From Candidatus Nitrosopumilus sp. (GTDB lineage Archaea > Thermoproteota > Nitrososphaeria > Nitrososphaerales > Nitrosopumilaceae), in contig REGJ01000001.1 in NCBI GenBank assembly GCA_003702525.1, positions 56,093 through 120,092 of the forward strand: a DNA stretch of 64,000 nucleotides, read 5' to 3'. Positions 1 through 7,926 of the stretch are shown here, one piece after another. Position 1 is the stretch's first letter. Every line of letters begins with the position of its first letter. A model generated the notes under the pieces. It made no database searches, was not told where the DNA came from, and saw only the letters and a program-made list of their open reading frames with translations. The position numbers and the translations under genes are program-made.

Positions 1-13
1 GATGAAATAATGC

Positions 14-280
14 TTGTCTTTGTCAATTAGGTATAATCGAATTTTAGGCGAAATCTTTTTGCTTTTTTTGACATTTGCCAAAAATTTTGAAGCATTCATG
101 ACGCAACAAAATCCCATCAATCAATTAAGGATTTGGCAGATTTTCAGAGATGATCAATTTGCTCACAAAGTTTATAGATCAGCGATCAGAAATCAGACTA
201 GAGATAACAGGTACAAAAATAGATTATTCTTATCAAATTTCTGTTATCTACTAAAGGTTACATTTCTGTTAATGTGTTAG
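14..280 (+). CDS. Doubtful ORF, hypothetical protein
   Basis: An open frame from a TTG start, with a possible internal ATG at 98 (MTQQNPIN...). The product has a hydrophobic N-terminus and a basic middle and resembles nothing I know. No clear TATA box or ribosome binding site precedes it, and base composition is like the non-coding DNA around it. It may be a gene remnant or chance ORF. Confidence 0.2.
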   Translation: MSLSIRYNRILGEIFLLFLTFAKNFEAFMTQQNPINQLRIWQIFRDDQFAHKVYRSAIRNQTRDNRYKNRLFLSNFCYLLKVTFLLMC

Positions 281-651
281 GCACGCATTTTCTTTTTTAA
301 TGAAGGTTGAAAAAAAGAATATTCTGATAAATCAAAAAAAGACCAAAAATAGATTCTAAAAAAACTCATTCCACCTGATAATAGAAATGAATCAAGCCTC
401 TAAAACAGTATTTTTTGGGGAATCATAAAGTCTCGAGGTCTTGATACAACATACATTTGAAAAATTGATTGATAATTTCATGTGTCTAAAAAAATTAACT
501 AACATTCAACTCGGTTAGATTGTAATCGATGAAGGTTTTTGTTTCCGTATGTGTCTAGTTTGGTTTTACCTACAAACCTATTGACGGCAATAATGATTGA
601 TTCTATTTGGTAATAAAGCAGATGAACGATTGTTCTGTGACAACAGGTTAA
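281..651. other. AT-rich intergenic stretch
   Basis: No ORF with convincing start signals or protein-like composition was found on either strand. Its right end leads into the promoter element of the gene at 712. Confidence 0.5.
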
Positions 652-678
652 ATTCTAAACTCTTTGAGAATAGACAAT
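652..678 (+). promoter_or_regulatory. Upstream dyad element, copy 1 (ATTCT-N10-AGAAT...CAAT)
   Basis: An inverted repeat ATTCT/AGAAT with a 10-bp spacer, followed by AGACAAT, ends 33 nt before the ATG at 712. A TATA-like TTAAAAA lies between them. The same element occurs at 928, 40558 (minus) and 43623 and as a half-copy at 41339 (minus), each with the same distance to a start codon. Inferred to be a transcription-factor site just upstream of the core promoter. Confidence 0.6.
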
Positions 679-711
679 ATTGTTAAAAATGAACTACGTT
701 AGATCGTAATT

Positions 712-927
712 ATGGATTTACTCAAAGACAAAAGAAAAAAGATGAAAAAAGACATTGAGTATGCCTTAAGAAAGGAAGATAAAATCTTACACGATGAAAA
801 TGAAGAACCTGTAACTTATGTGGATGAAGAAGATGTGAAATCCATAGAACATCAAGAACATGTGGAACATGATGAAAATGAAGAACCTGTAACATTTGTA
901 AAAAAATCAGAAAACGAAAATCTTTAG
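712..927 (+). CDS. Small highly charged protein with internal repeat
   Basis: 71 aa, no known family. A basic N-terminus (KDKRKKMKKD) is followed by an acidic region carrying two near-identical copies of HDENEEPVT (about residues 27-35 and 53-61), also nearly identical at the DNA level, so the duplication is probably recent. No membrane segment. The ATG is supported by the promoter dyad at 652-678. The next small gene follows after another copy of the same element. Function unknown. Confidence 0.6.
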   Translation: MDLLKDKRKKMKKDIEYALRKEDKILHDENEEPVTYVDEEDVKSIEHQEHVEHDENEEPVTFVKKSENENL

Positions 928-954
928 ATTCTAAACTCTTAGAGAATAGACAAT
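928..954 (+). promoter_or_regulatory. Upstream dyad element, copy 2
   Basis: ATTCT-N10-AGAAT followed by AGACAAT, starting directly after the stop of the preceding gene and ending 32 nt before the ATG at 987. A TATA-like TTAATTTTATAT lies in between. Confidence 0.6.
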
Positions 955-986
955 ACGCTTAATTTTATATCTTTTAGATTCTAATC

Positions 987-1112
987 ATGTTTGAAGATAA
1001 TCTACCACTCTTAGGGATAATTATTGCAGCCGGAGTCGCTTTTGTCATTTGGATTGCTAAAAAATCTATTACAGGGTATTACAAAGGAAAATCTGAGGGC
1101 TACAAATCTTAG
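987..1112 (+). CDS. Single-TM mini-protein
   Basis: 41 aa, below the ORF-track cutoff. A short acidic N-terminus is followed by one hydrophobic helix (LPLLGIIIAAGVAFVIWIA) and a basic tail rich in K, Y and G. The expected topology is a membrane anchor with a cytoplasmic tail. Start chosen from the conserved distance to the dyad element at 928-954. No family recognised. Confidence 0.55.
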   Translation: MFEDNLPLLGIIIAAGVAFVIWIAKKSITGYYKGKSEGYKS

Positions 1113-1120
1113 GTGTAATC

Positions 1121-1279
1121 ATGCTTCCAAAAGGAGACCTACCAGGAGAATGTATGGATTGTGGGGCACAAGTAACCTATTCTAAAAAACCAATGCAAAC
1201 ACATTCAGAACTTTTGAAAAAACATCGCTGTCCAATGTGTGGACATTTTGCATTGAAAACAAAAAGTAAGACATTGTAA
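1121..1279 (+). CDS. Zinc-ribbon mini-protein
   Basis: 52 aa, below the ORF-track cutoff. Two CxxC knuckles (CMDCG near residue 11 and CPMCG near residue 38) separated by a basic, His-containing linker predict one bound zinc. It starts 8 nt after the TM mini-protein gene and may be co-transcribed with it. Specific role unknown. Confidence 0.55.
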   Translation: MLPKGDLPGECMDCGAQVTYSKKPMQTHSELLKKHRCPMCGHFALKTKSKTL

Positions 1280-1376
1280 AATTTGAGAATCCACGCTTAA
1301 CAGATTTACAAAAAATGACCCTTTAATCTACTAAAGGCAAACAAATCAAGTTCTTACCAGAGTTCGTTTCAGAAAA

Positions 1377-3296
1377 TTAAGATTGATCAATACCTAACAC
1401 ATCACGATATGCTTTGGGGATGATTTTTTGGGTTTTATTGACTAGTTCATGAATCTTCGAATCAATTACATATGTAATTGCCCAATCATCATTACTTCTA
1501 ATTGATCTTCCAAATCCTTGCAAAATAGTCATTATTGTTTGTGAATCATACCATAATGGGAATTTTTTCATTTTCTCTCGAACACGTGGGTCTCCTAAGG
1601 ATTTGTATGGTACTTTAGCAATTATTTGAAATCTAGAATCTTCATCTTTAAGATCAACCCCTTCCCATAATGATGAGGATAATAATACACTAGCCTTGTT
1701 CTTTCTATGCTCGTCAATAATCTCATCTTGAGTTTTTCCATCATTATTTGTAGAATGACATATCCGAATTCTTTTTTTATTTTCAGGAGATAATCCCCTA
1801 AGAATTTCCCAACATCGTGATTTTGATTGAGTTAAAATTAATCCTCGTTCATCTGTATGTTTTGTTAGTAATTCATCGATTCTTCTAATTGCACCTGATT
1901 CTACTTCGGGGGGAGATTTTGCACTCAGAATACCCATATCTAAAAATTCTACTTGTCTATTTTCATATGGGAATGGGGATTTTGGGGTATCAATAAATGC
2001 AATTTCAGATTCATCTAATCCCATTGTTTCACAAAAACTCTTTTTATCAATTGTAGCTGACATGAAAATTTGATATTCTGTTTTAAAGAAATCCTCAACA
2101 TAATTTGAGATCTTCAAGGGTTTAATTGAAATAGATACCGAATTAGCATAATCATTTGTAGAATCTTGAATAATAAAATTTTCAGGATCATTATTTATTT
2201 CATTAATTGCATTTGCAAAATTCTTAAAATTACTTTCAAATCGTCCCAATAATTTTACATCTACTTTTTCTTTATCTATCTCCATTCTTTTTTCTAATTC
2301 TGCAATTTGTGTACCGTAAAATTGCCTCATGATATTTAGCACTTCAAGTAATTCATCAATTTGTAAAACATCATATTTTCTAATATCTATTTGACATTCT
2401 TCTAATTGATTTTTTGAAATATTTATTCCAATAAACTGGATTATTTGATCTTCAATTCCATGAGCCTCATCAAAAATTGAAACTTTTTTTTGCAAATGTT
2501 CTTTAAAAACCGACTCGTTTTGCATTAATTGGAAAAATGCAGAATAATTCCACACCGAGAAACTTGATACTAGTCCAAAATATTTTTGAAAATAATAACT
2601 ACAATCATCTACATTTTGTGTATTGGTAGAAGTTACATTACTAAGGGGTCTTTTGAATCTGCAAAATACGGTAACATCTTTACCATTTTCATTTTTTTCT
2701 GTTCCTTCAACACAATCTCCTTTTTCACAAGTATAACCTAACTCCTTTGCTAAAATTGGGTCATCAACTTTTTGCTTTTCCATAATTTTTAAACATTCAA
2801 AATTTGATTTTCCTTTAACGGGTCGTAAAAACGGATAATCCCTAGCATATTGATCCTGTAAACTCTTTGATTTTGTGATAAAAAACCCATCTTTGAAATA
2901 TTTTGCAATAGCAACACCAACAGCAGATTTGCCAACTCCTGTAGGGGCAGAAATTACAATTTTTTTAAATCCAGATTTCATACTAGTTTCAATCTCTTTG
3001 AGAATTTGTTTTTGAATTTCTCTAGGAATAATGTTTGTTGGAAAATATTCTTCAATTTTTGAAATCGGTATATTTTGGGCAGTGTTTTTAGAAACAGATT
3101 CGTTTTTAATTATAGATGGTTGGATTGAGGGTTTTGAATTTCTAAATAATTTGCGGATATATGACTCTCTTGCATCATCATCATTTCCAGAATCTGTGAA
3201 ATATCGTGCTTTTTGACAATCACATTTTGCTTCAACTGTATGTGTACCAAATTTTGATATTTTGATCTCAGACTTACATTTAGGACAAGTTTTCAT
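1377..3296 (-). CDS. XPD/DinG-like superfamily 2 DNA helicase with N-terminal zinc ribbon
   Basis: 639 aa. Residues 4-27 form a zinc ribbon (CPKC...CDC). Walker A is APTGVGKS (about 117-124) and the DEAH box FDEAHG (about 275-280). Between them are five cysteines (168, 190, 195, 212, 232), the position where XPD/DinG enzymes bind a 4Fe-4S cluster. Later come MSAT (motif III) and QGFGRSIRS (motif VI). The family unwinds DNA 5' to 3' in repair. Flanking genes are short hypothetical ones, so context adds little. The N-terminal ribbon is an addition to the usual XPD layout. Confidence 0.9.
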   Translation of the reverse strand: MKTCPKCKSEIKISKFGTHTVEAKCDCQKARYFTDSGNDDDARESYIRKLFRNSKPSIQPSIIKNESVSKNTAQNIPISKIEEYFPTNIIPREIQKQILKEIETSMKSGFKKIVISAPTGVGKSAVGVAIAKYFKDGFFITKSKSLQDQYARDYPFLRPVKGKSNFECLKIMEKQKVDDPILAKELGYTCEKGDCVEGTEKNENGKDVTVFCRFKRPLSNVTSTNTQNVDDCSYYFQKYFGLVSSFSVWNYSAFFQLMQNESVFKEHLQKKVSIFDEAHGIEDQIIQFIGINISKNQLEECQIDIRKYDVLQIDELLEVLNIMRQFYGTQIAELEKRMEIDKEKVDVKLLGRFESNFKNFANAINEINNDPENFIIQDSTNDYANSVSISIKPLKISNYVEDFFKTEYQIFMSATIDKKSFCETMGLDESEIAFIDTPKSPFPYENRQVEFLDMGILSAKSPPEVESGAIRRIDELLTKHTDERGLILTQSKSRCWEILRGLSPENKKRIRICHSTNNDGKTQDEIIDEHRKNKASVLLSSSLWEGVDLKDEDSRFQIIAKVPYKSLGDPRVREKMKKFPLWYDSQTIMTILQGFGRSIRSNDDWAITYVIDSKIHELVNKTQKIIPKAYRDVLGIDQS

Positions 3297-3535
3297 TTTC
3301 TAGAGATTTTTTTGGATATATTTTCTTATTTATCATATTCTAATTTTGATTTTTATGTAATACATTACTGTTTTTCATTTATTACACTATGAATTCTATG
3401 ATTAAAAAAATAAATTATGAGTTTTTCTTCAGCAATCTTGGTTTTAATCGGAAATCACATAACCATTTAAGGATTTATGAGATTTGGTTAAGAAAAGAGA
3501 ATCTAGTTTAATATCTAGTACATACAATATAGATC

Positions 3536-3853
3536 ATGGAATTACTTGATGACAAGATGAGAGTTTGGCTAGAAAGTGCAAAATTTGTCAAACCAAACTC
3601 AGGAGTCTATGTTCTATACAATAGAAGCAAGCATCCAATATACATCGGAGAAACCAATAATCTTGAAGAGACATTCACAAAATATGTAGATACAGATTTT
3701 GAAGATGATGAATGTAAGCAAAAAACTCAATTTTACCAAAGGGTGTTTGCAGAAAATCCAAAAGAGTTACAATTACAACTAATTGAGCAATTCAGAAATG
3801 AAACAAATGAGTTACCCTCATGTAATTCAGAGATCAAAGTAGAAACACACTAA
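3536..3853 (+). CDS. GIY-YIG-like domain protein, catalytic residues apparently lost
   Basis: 105 aa. The first motif is GVY (residues 23-25) and the second IYIGET, the GIY-YIG nuclease signature. The following NNLEETFTKYV replaces the usual NL..R stretch, so the catalytic Arg is missing. The later 'E-x-ELL' stretch that carries the metal-binding Glu reads KELQLQLIEQF. The end LPSCN matches the family. Probably a non-cleaving DNA- or protein-binding version. Single gene with its own promoter region. Confidence 0.7.
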   Translation: MELLDDKMRVWLESAKFVKPNSGVYVLYNRSKHPIYIGETNNLEETFTKYVDTDFEDDECKQKTQFYQRVFAENPKELQLQLIEQFRNETNELPSCNSEIKVETH

Positions 3854-3915
3854 ATTCTTTCACTGCATTGCACTGAAGACCTACTGGATTAATAGAAAAA
3901 ATATGAAAATCTAAC

Positions 3916-4161
3916 ATGGGAAACGCTATGATTTATGCAGGTATTGCAATCGGAGTAGCAGCATTGGCCGGAATTATGGTCTATGCACATGATAACCAAG
4001 AAAATTATCTTAGAGATGATGCAGTACTAGCACCAGCAGCAAAACAAGGCGCATTTTCATCAGAGACAGGAATGGTCCAATTGAATAAAGAACAATGGCA
4101 TGAAGACCCCTTTGGTGACATAGCCGCTGAAGTTAGAACACAGTACGAATCTGGTGGATAG
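3916..4161 (+). CDS. Small membrane-anchored protein
   Basis: 81 aa. An N-terminal hydrophobic helix (MIYAGIAIGVAALAGIMVY) acts as anchor or uncleaved signal, followed by a soluble, mildly acidic tail of about 60 residues. No known domain and no cysteines. The ATG is preceded by an AT-rich promoter-like region. Function unknown. Confidence 0.6.
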   Translation: MGNAMIYAGIAIGVAALAGIMVYAHDNQENYLRDDAVLAPAAKQGAFSSETGMVQLNKEQWHEDPFGDIAAEVRTQYESGG

Positions 4162-4250
4162 TCCACCAAGTTTCTTTTTATTTTATTTTTCATAATTTTT
4201 ACACCTAGTATTAGAGAAAACAATTAATCTTAGAATGTAGTAATTTAACA

Positions 4251-4382
4251 ATGCATCAATGCTATTATTGTGAGCAGATTTTTGATACAAAAGAAGCACT
4301 ATACGAACATGTAGAAATACATTCAGACACAGAAAGAAATAAGGAAATTATGGATAGAAAAAAGAAGTTACTAAAAGACTAG
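4251..4382 (+). CDS. C2H2 zinc-finger mini-protein
   Basis: 43 aa, below the ORF-track cutoff. It holds one classical C2H2 finger: CYYC, twelve residues, then HVEIH, with the hydrophobic core residues of a TFIIIA-type finger, plus a basic tail (RKKKLLK). Probably binds DNA or a protein partner. A second finger of this type is encoded at 16493. Confidence 0.6.
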   Translation: MHQCYYCEQIFDTKEALYEHVEIHSDTERNKEIMDRKKKLLKD

Positions 4383-4469
4383 ATTCTCAGCCTCAATTAA
4401 AAAAAATAGAGTAAAGGTAAGAAATAATCACATTCAGGTGGTGATATAACAACTTGGTTTCAAAATAAT

Positions 4470-4736
4470 ATGGATTGGGTTGAGGCACTATTACGCAAAT
4501 CATGCGACAGGACATTAACCAAAGAAGAAGTTCTTCACAGTCTATTCCATATGATTGAAATTAATGAAAACACATTACATCAAATTCAATCAGACAAGAG
4601 AGATTTTGGACCAGAGTTAGAGGAATTAAAACAAACAGAAATCAGAGACTTGGATTTTCATCTAAAGTATTATCGAAGTCTTGTAAATTATATTAATTCA
4701 ATTCATGAAAATAAAATTTTTGAGAAACAACATTAA
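4470..4736 (+). CDS. Hypothetical alpha-helical protein
   Basis: 88 aa, no recognised family. Predicted largely helical and charged, with one Cys and no membrane segment. Its stop codon overlaps the stop of a convergent small ORF on the minus strand. Confidence 0.55.
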   Translation: MDWVEALLRKSCDRTLTKEEVLHSLFHMIEINENTLHQIQSDKRDFGPELEELKQTEIRDLDFHLKYYRSLVNYINSIHENKIFEKQH

Positions 4737-4873
4737 TCCCAAGAAACAGTGTATGCAACAAATGTTTTAGGTAATGATTTTTTTGTGCTCTTTCCCCATT
4801 CTTCTGAAGTGTGACCAGAGTTGAGTTCAGAGACCTCACCCCAATTAAATTTAGGAAGTTTGGCAGTTTCCAT
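4733..4873 (-). CDS. Possible small protein
   Basis: 46 aa, below the ORF-track cutoff. Begins METAKLPKFNWGEV, Trp- and Ser/Thr-rich, soluble. Amino-acid composition is protein-like and the ATG lies in a gap, but there is no family match. Converges on and overlaps the 4470-4736 gene by 4 nt. Confidence 0.4.
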   Translation of the reverse strand: METAKLPKFNWGEVSELNSGHTSEEWGKSTKKSLPKTFVAYTVSWD

Positions 4874-4928
4874 GGTTTTGAGGAGTAATCAGAGTTAATA
4901 AAAAAAGAGTCTGCACTGCAAGTATATT

Positions 4929-5465
4929 TTACAATTTCAATTGTTCAAATTTCAAGGCATATTCAGATTGTTTTTCTGAATTGTTTCCATAATCCGTAGT
5001 TTCATCATATTCTTGTAATCTCTGTTCAAGGATTTTTTGTAACTGTTCTATTTCTTGAGCAATCATTTTTCCAGAATCTTCTTTGGCAAGTTGTTTTCGT
5101 TGGTCTTCATTTTTTCCTCTTGTTGGAAATGTCTTATTTTCAAATTTAGTTTGTAGATTAGAAATGTTTTCACGTTTTACAAGTTCTGCAAGATCAAAAC
5201 GTCCTTGTTCATATTTCAATAATTGATCGCTTGTCTCAGAAGGTCTAACTGAAGACAACAAAGGACAAAACTCTACGGAAACTTGAATATTTTTAATCAA
5301 AAACAGAATTTCACTGCCCATTTTTTCAGAATCAACTGTCCAGGTAAATCCATACTTTATCACACTATGAGAATCAGCATATGATGCAGGATTATGTTCT
5401 GCTTTAAAATCAGACCATTTCAGAGAGTATTGTTTAGTCCAAAACAGATTCTCATTTTCACTCAT
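4929..5465 (-). CDS. DUF922-like protein with degenerate metalloprotease motif
   Basis: 178 aa. The start (LKWSDFKAEHNP), the central LLKYEQGRFDLAEL and the end (LQEYDETTDYGNNSEKQ) match the pattern of DUF922, a family of predicted zinc proteases that carry HEQGHFDIAE and a downstream YD..T.HG. Here HExxH has become YEQGR and the downstream His is Tyr. All recognisable zinc ligands are therefore replaced and the protein is probably a pseudo-enzyme. No signal peptide is visible. Family assignment is from recalled motif similarity. Confidence 0.65.
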   Translation of the reverse strand: MSENENLFWTKQYSLKWSDFKAEHNPASYADSHSVIKYGFTWTVDSEKMGSEILFLIKNIQVSVEFCPLLSSVRPSETSDQLLKYEQGRFDLAELVKRENISNLQTKFENKTFPTRGKNEDQRKQLAKEDSGKMIAQEIEQLQKILEQRLQEYDETTDYGNNSEKQSEYALKFEQLKL

Positions 5466-5506
5466 TATCTAGTAATTTGAAAATTTCTGAATAATTAGAT
5501 TGTGAT

Positions 5507-5710
5507 TCAAGATGGCTTTCCATCACGCCCGCTAAATTTTCCAATAGGTTGCGAGGTGTCAAATCCCAACCAAGAATAATTTTGAGATTCTTGAGAGTTG
5601 TGAAAATTTTGATGTTCTGTTAATTCAGAATCTCCCCATTCTCCATCGTGAATGAAAGGACATTTTTCATGAATTCCATTTTTTTGAATACCCTTACACG
5701 TGATTAGCAA
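5507..5710 (-). CDS. Hypothetical protein, uncertain start
   Basis: 67 aa from a TTG start with no better start upstream. It contains Cys and His pairs (TCKGIQKNG, KCPFIH, HQNFH) that could bind metal. It follows the DUF922-like gene divergently in the same strand context. Composition is plausible but start and reality are unsure. Confidence 0.35.
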   Translation of the reverse strand: MLITCKGIQKNGIHEKCPFIHDGEWGDSELTEHQNFHNSQESQNYSWLGFDTSQPIGKFSGRDGKPS

Positions 5711-5761
5711 ACAAGTAACATTGAGTTTTAGAATTGAAAAATTTTTTGTTGAAAAGAGTGT

Positions 5762-5824
5762 GTTTGACGGCTAACGATTCTAGGGGAATGGTCGGTTAAG
5801 GCAAACGTAGGAACGCCGTCAAAC
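5762..5824. other. Structured intergenic element (10-bp closing stem)
   Basis: GTTTGACGGC and its exact complement GCCGTCAAAC enclose 43 nt that can form a further bulged hairpin (TAAC..GATTC with GAAT..GTTA). This is GC-richer than the surrounding DNA and lies in a gap of about 280 nt without a confident gene. It could be a small RNA or a DNA-level element; strand is not decided. Confidence 0.4.
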
Positions 5825-5988
5825 GGATGACTCGATATATCTAGGACAGTTTAGACTAAAAGAAAGTGTATGTGTCATTTGAACACACATCAAAAATCAT
5901 TCTAGGCTCAAATCATCAGGCACAAAAATGGATCATTTTTTCAAACCATTTTGATTAAAATTCAAGACACGTTTTATTTTATGATTTT

Positions 5989-6132
5989 TTGACGATTAAA
6001 ATCAGAAATACAGGAAGCAAGGTGATTGCCTGTTTGGTATTGTACGTAACTCCCAAAGAGTCGATGCAAAAAATATCAGACTTGCTTGCTCCTTATTCTA
6101 AACTATTAATTTCAGATATTTTCAAGGATTAG
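5989..6132 (+). CDS. Possible small hydrophobic protein
   Basis: 47 aa from TTG at 5989 (or 36 aa from GTG at 6022). Contains a hydrophobic stretch VIACLVLYV. Ends 2 nt before the next small gene, suggesting coupling. No family and no clear promoter. Confidence 0.3.
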   Translation: MTIKIRNTGSKVIACLVLYVTPKESMQKISDLLAPYSKLLISDIFKD

Positions 6133-6134
6133 TG

Positions 6135-6212
6135 ATGAATAGCAAATTCTACATGTGGATGGGCATATCAGTAGGAGCACTGGCTGTAGGATTCATACTC
6201 TTGTTCGGGTAA
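6135..6212 (+). CDS. 25-residue single-TM peptide
   Basis: MNSKFYMWMGISVG... is almost entirely one membrane helix, ending LLFG. Too short for the track. Similar-sized TM peptides are encoded at 987, 14190 and 15272. It could be an accessory subunit of a membrane complex or a membrane-active peptide; neither can be told from sequence. Confidence 0.45.
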   Translation: MNSKFYMWMGISVGALAVGFILLFG

Positions 6213-6292
6213 TCAGATTAACTTTTTTGATTTGAAAGATCAATTTTTACGTCGTTTTTTCATTTTATGAAAATTCTTTTAGGTAAAGTATT

Positions 6293-6366
6293 GCCATAGG
6301 TGTAGCTGGATAGTTGATAATCGCACTAACGCATCACGGCATTGATTATCAACTTTTATCTGTGGC
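6293..6366. other. tRNA-sized nested stem-loop element
   Basis: A 7-bp closing stem (GCCATAG with CTGTGGC, one G-U) spans 74 nt and encloses an 11-bp perfect stem (AGTTGATAATC with GATTATCAACT) with a 21-nt loop. CCA follows directly. Size, closing stem and CCA recall a tRNA, but there is no T-arm consensus. Could be a decayed tRNA, small RNA or 3' structure of the flanking convergent genes. Confidence 0.4.
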
Positions 6367-6370
6367 CCAA

Positions 6371-6619
6371 CTAATTTGGATGAGAATTTGAAGTATAATC
6401 AAATTTTTCTTTATCAGAAAATAGTTCAAAATTATTTTTTTCCAAATCTAAGACATCATGAAATGCAGGACATGACGTATCAATGGAAAACAACTCTTGG
6501 CATTTAGGACATTGAATAACTGCATGTTCACCCCAATCACATTCAATCTCATCAATTAGTTCAAAGTTAACAGATTCATTACATATGCATTTTATATTTT
6601 TGAATTTTTGAAAATCCAC
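6371..6619 (-). CDS. Small zinc-binding protein
   Basis: 82 aa with CIC near residue 11 and CPKC near residue 37, a likely zinc ribbon, followed by an acidic tail. A further Cys is at about residue 50. No family recognised. Divergent from the tandem zinc-knuckle gene at 6677. Confidence 0.55.
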   Translation of the reverse strand: MDFQKFKNIKCICNESVNFELIDEIECDWGEHAVIQCPKCQELFSIDTSCPAFHDVLDLEKNNFELFSDKEKFDYTSNSHPN

Positions 6620-6676
6620 AAAAAACGATTCTTGAAATTAAATATAATTTATTAGCAATCAATAAGTGAGAAAAAC

Positions 6677-6880
6677 ATGACAGAGTGTCCTACATGTAAA
6701 CTTGCAATGGAGTCTCATTCCACATCAGAGTTAATGGAGTGTTGTATGAAACAAGTTGGAGACGAGTTTACTGAAGAACAGGAAGGAATATGTCCTAATT
6801 GCAAACATGACATAAAAAAACACTCAAACAAAGAGCTTGCAGAATGTACGATCGAGTATCTAAAATCAGGAATTCAGTAG
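6677..6880 (+). CDS. Tandem-duplicated zinc-knuckle protein
   Basis: 67 aa made of two copies of one module: CPTC...H.TSELMECC (residues 4-23) and CPNC...H.NKELAEC (about 39-57), joined by an acidic linker. Each has CxxC, a His and a closing Cys, which suggests one zinc per module. The internal repeat is clear at protein level but diverged at DNA level. Possibly co-transcribed with the gene at 6921 (40-nt gap). Confidence 0.65.
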   Translation: MTECPTCKLAMESHSTSELMECCMKQVGDEFTEEQEGICPNCKHDIKKHSNKELAECTIEYLKSGIQ

Positions 6881-6920
6881 GCTAGTTAAAATTAAACAAT
6901 AGGAAAATCAGGATAAAATA

Positions 6921-7511
6921 TTGAACCAAACTACCAGAGAACTAATTGGAAAGTTTTCTCCAATGTGGACCAACAAGCAAGTTTGGGAGTTTGATCAACT
7001 AAATGAGGATTTGAGATTTGATGCAATCTACGTAATGCCTCAAGAATATGACGAGAGTTTGTGGAAATCAAAATCTGCCAATCCAGATTCAGAAATCAGA
7101 GACATGGTGGTCAGAACATTTGATCATATGCTTGATGGAGAAGAATTATGGATTTCAAATGTCAATGAGAAAAAAATCGATGAGAAACACATACCATATC
7201 TCATGGCAGTCATGGCTGATGTCATGATTGAAGAAGAAATTTGTTTGAATTTCAGGATTGAAAATGAGTGTTTTGTAACAACTATTGATTCAGATGCAGA
7301 TGTCATTGATTGTAAAGAATTTTTTGAAGAATTCTACCATTTGGCAACAGGTTTCAATTATGATACAGATACCGGAATTCCAGAAGATGAAACCGAAGCT
7401 GAAATGTATCTAACAAGACTCCAAGAAGAGTTTGATGAAAAAATGAAAGTAATTTTGGGAGACAGGTATTTGCCAGGAAACAATGATCCAGATACAATAA
7501 ATGCAAAATGA
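6921..7511 (+). CDS. Acidic hypothetical protein
   Basis: 196 aa from a TTG start, strongly acidic, soluble, no membrane segment and no recognised domain. The C-terminal half (ETEAEMYLTRLQEEFDEKM) is probably helical. Composition and length make it a real gene. The 40-nt gap after 6677-6880 suggests shared transcription. Confidence 0.65.
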   Translation: MNQTTRELIGKFSPMWTNKQVWEFDQLNEDLRFDAIYVMPQEYDESLWKSKSANPDSEIRDMVVRTFDHMLDGEELWISNVNEKKIDEKHIPYLMAVMADVMIEEEICLNFRIENECFVTTIDSDADVIDCKEFFEEFYHLATGFNYDTDTGIPEDETEAEMYLTRLQEEFDEKMKVILGDRYLPGNNDPDTINAK

Positions 7512-7546
7512 TTTATCTAAAACAAAGCAATACAATTTGAGTAGAG

Positions 7547-7882
7547 ATGTCCCAAAAAAGACCATTTAGAAAATTTACAAAAAAAGGTCCTTCGTTGACT
7601 ACTGAGCAAAAAGTAGAGAGATTCATTTTGAGAAATTCAGAAAATGGTTTTTTTACCAAAGTTACAACAATTCCTTACAAATTTGAAATATCAGAAAGTA
7701 AAGCATGGGATGTAGTTGGCGAATTACTCACAAGTGGGAAAATAGAATCAGTGCATGATGAAATTTCAGGGGAGATGAAATTGTGTAAAACTGGTCAAAC
7801 ATATGCCATAATGAATTCAGAACAAAAGAGAAAAAGACAGAAAGGAAGTAATTTCAAAAGGAAAAAAGGAAAATCATCTTAG
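7547..7882 (+). CDS. Basic winged-helix-like DNA-binding protein
   Basis: 111 aa. Residues about 20-75 have a winged-helix pattern (helix, TTIPYKFEISESKAWDVVGELLTSGKI, then a beta wing). The termini are very basic (KRPFRKFTKKG and KRKRQKGSNFKRKKGK). Likely a nucleic-acid-binding or chromatin-type protein. No effector domain. Confidence 0.6.
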   Translation: MSQKRPFRKFTKKGPSLTTEQKVERFILRNSENGFFTKVTTIPYKFEISESKAWDVVGELLTSGKIESVHDEISGEMKLCKTGQTYAIMNSEQKRKRQKGSNFKRKKGKSS

Positions 7883-7926
7883 CATTCAAACAAATATTTA
7901 TTTTCAAGAATTAATTTTAAAAAAAT

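Noticed and set aside
2990-3010. CTCTTTGAGAAT match to the promoter dyad inside the helicase gene
   Set aside because: Lies in coding sequence, lacks the ATTCT left arm and the CAAT end, and has no start at the right distance.
6104-6135. ATTCTAAAC half-site upstream of the TM peptide at 6135
   Set aside because: Only 30 nt from the ATG instead of about 60 and without the AGAAT arm or CAAT; probably chance.
6293-6366. tRNA gene call for the 74-nt element with a 7-bp closing stem and following CCA
   Set aside because: No T-arm (GGTTCRANNCC-like) or normal D-arm/anticodon stem can be drawn; the inner stem is 11 bp, so it is kept only as a structured element.
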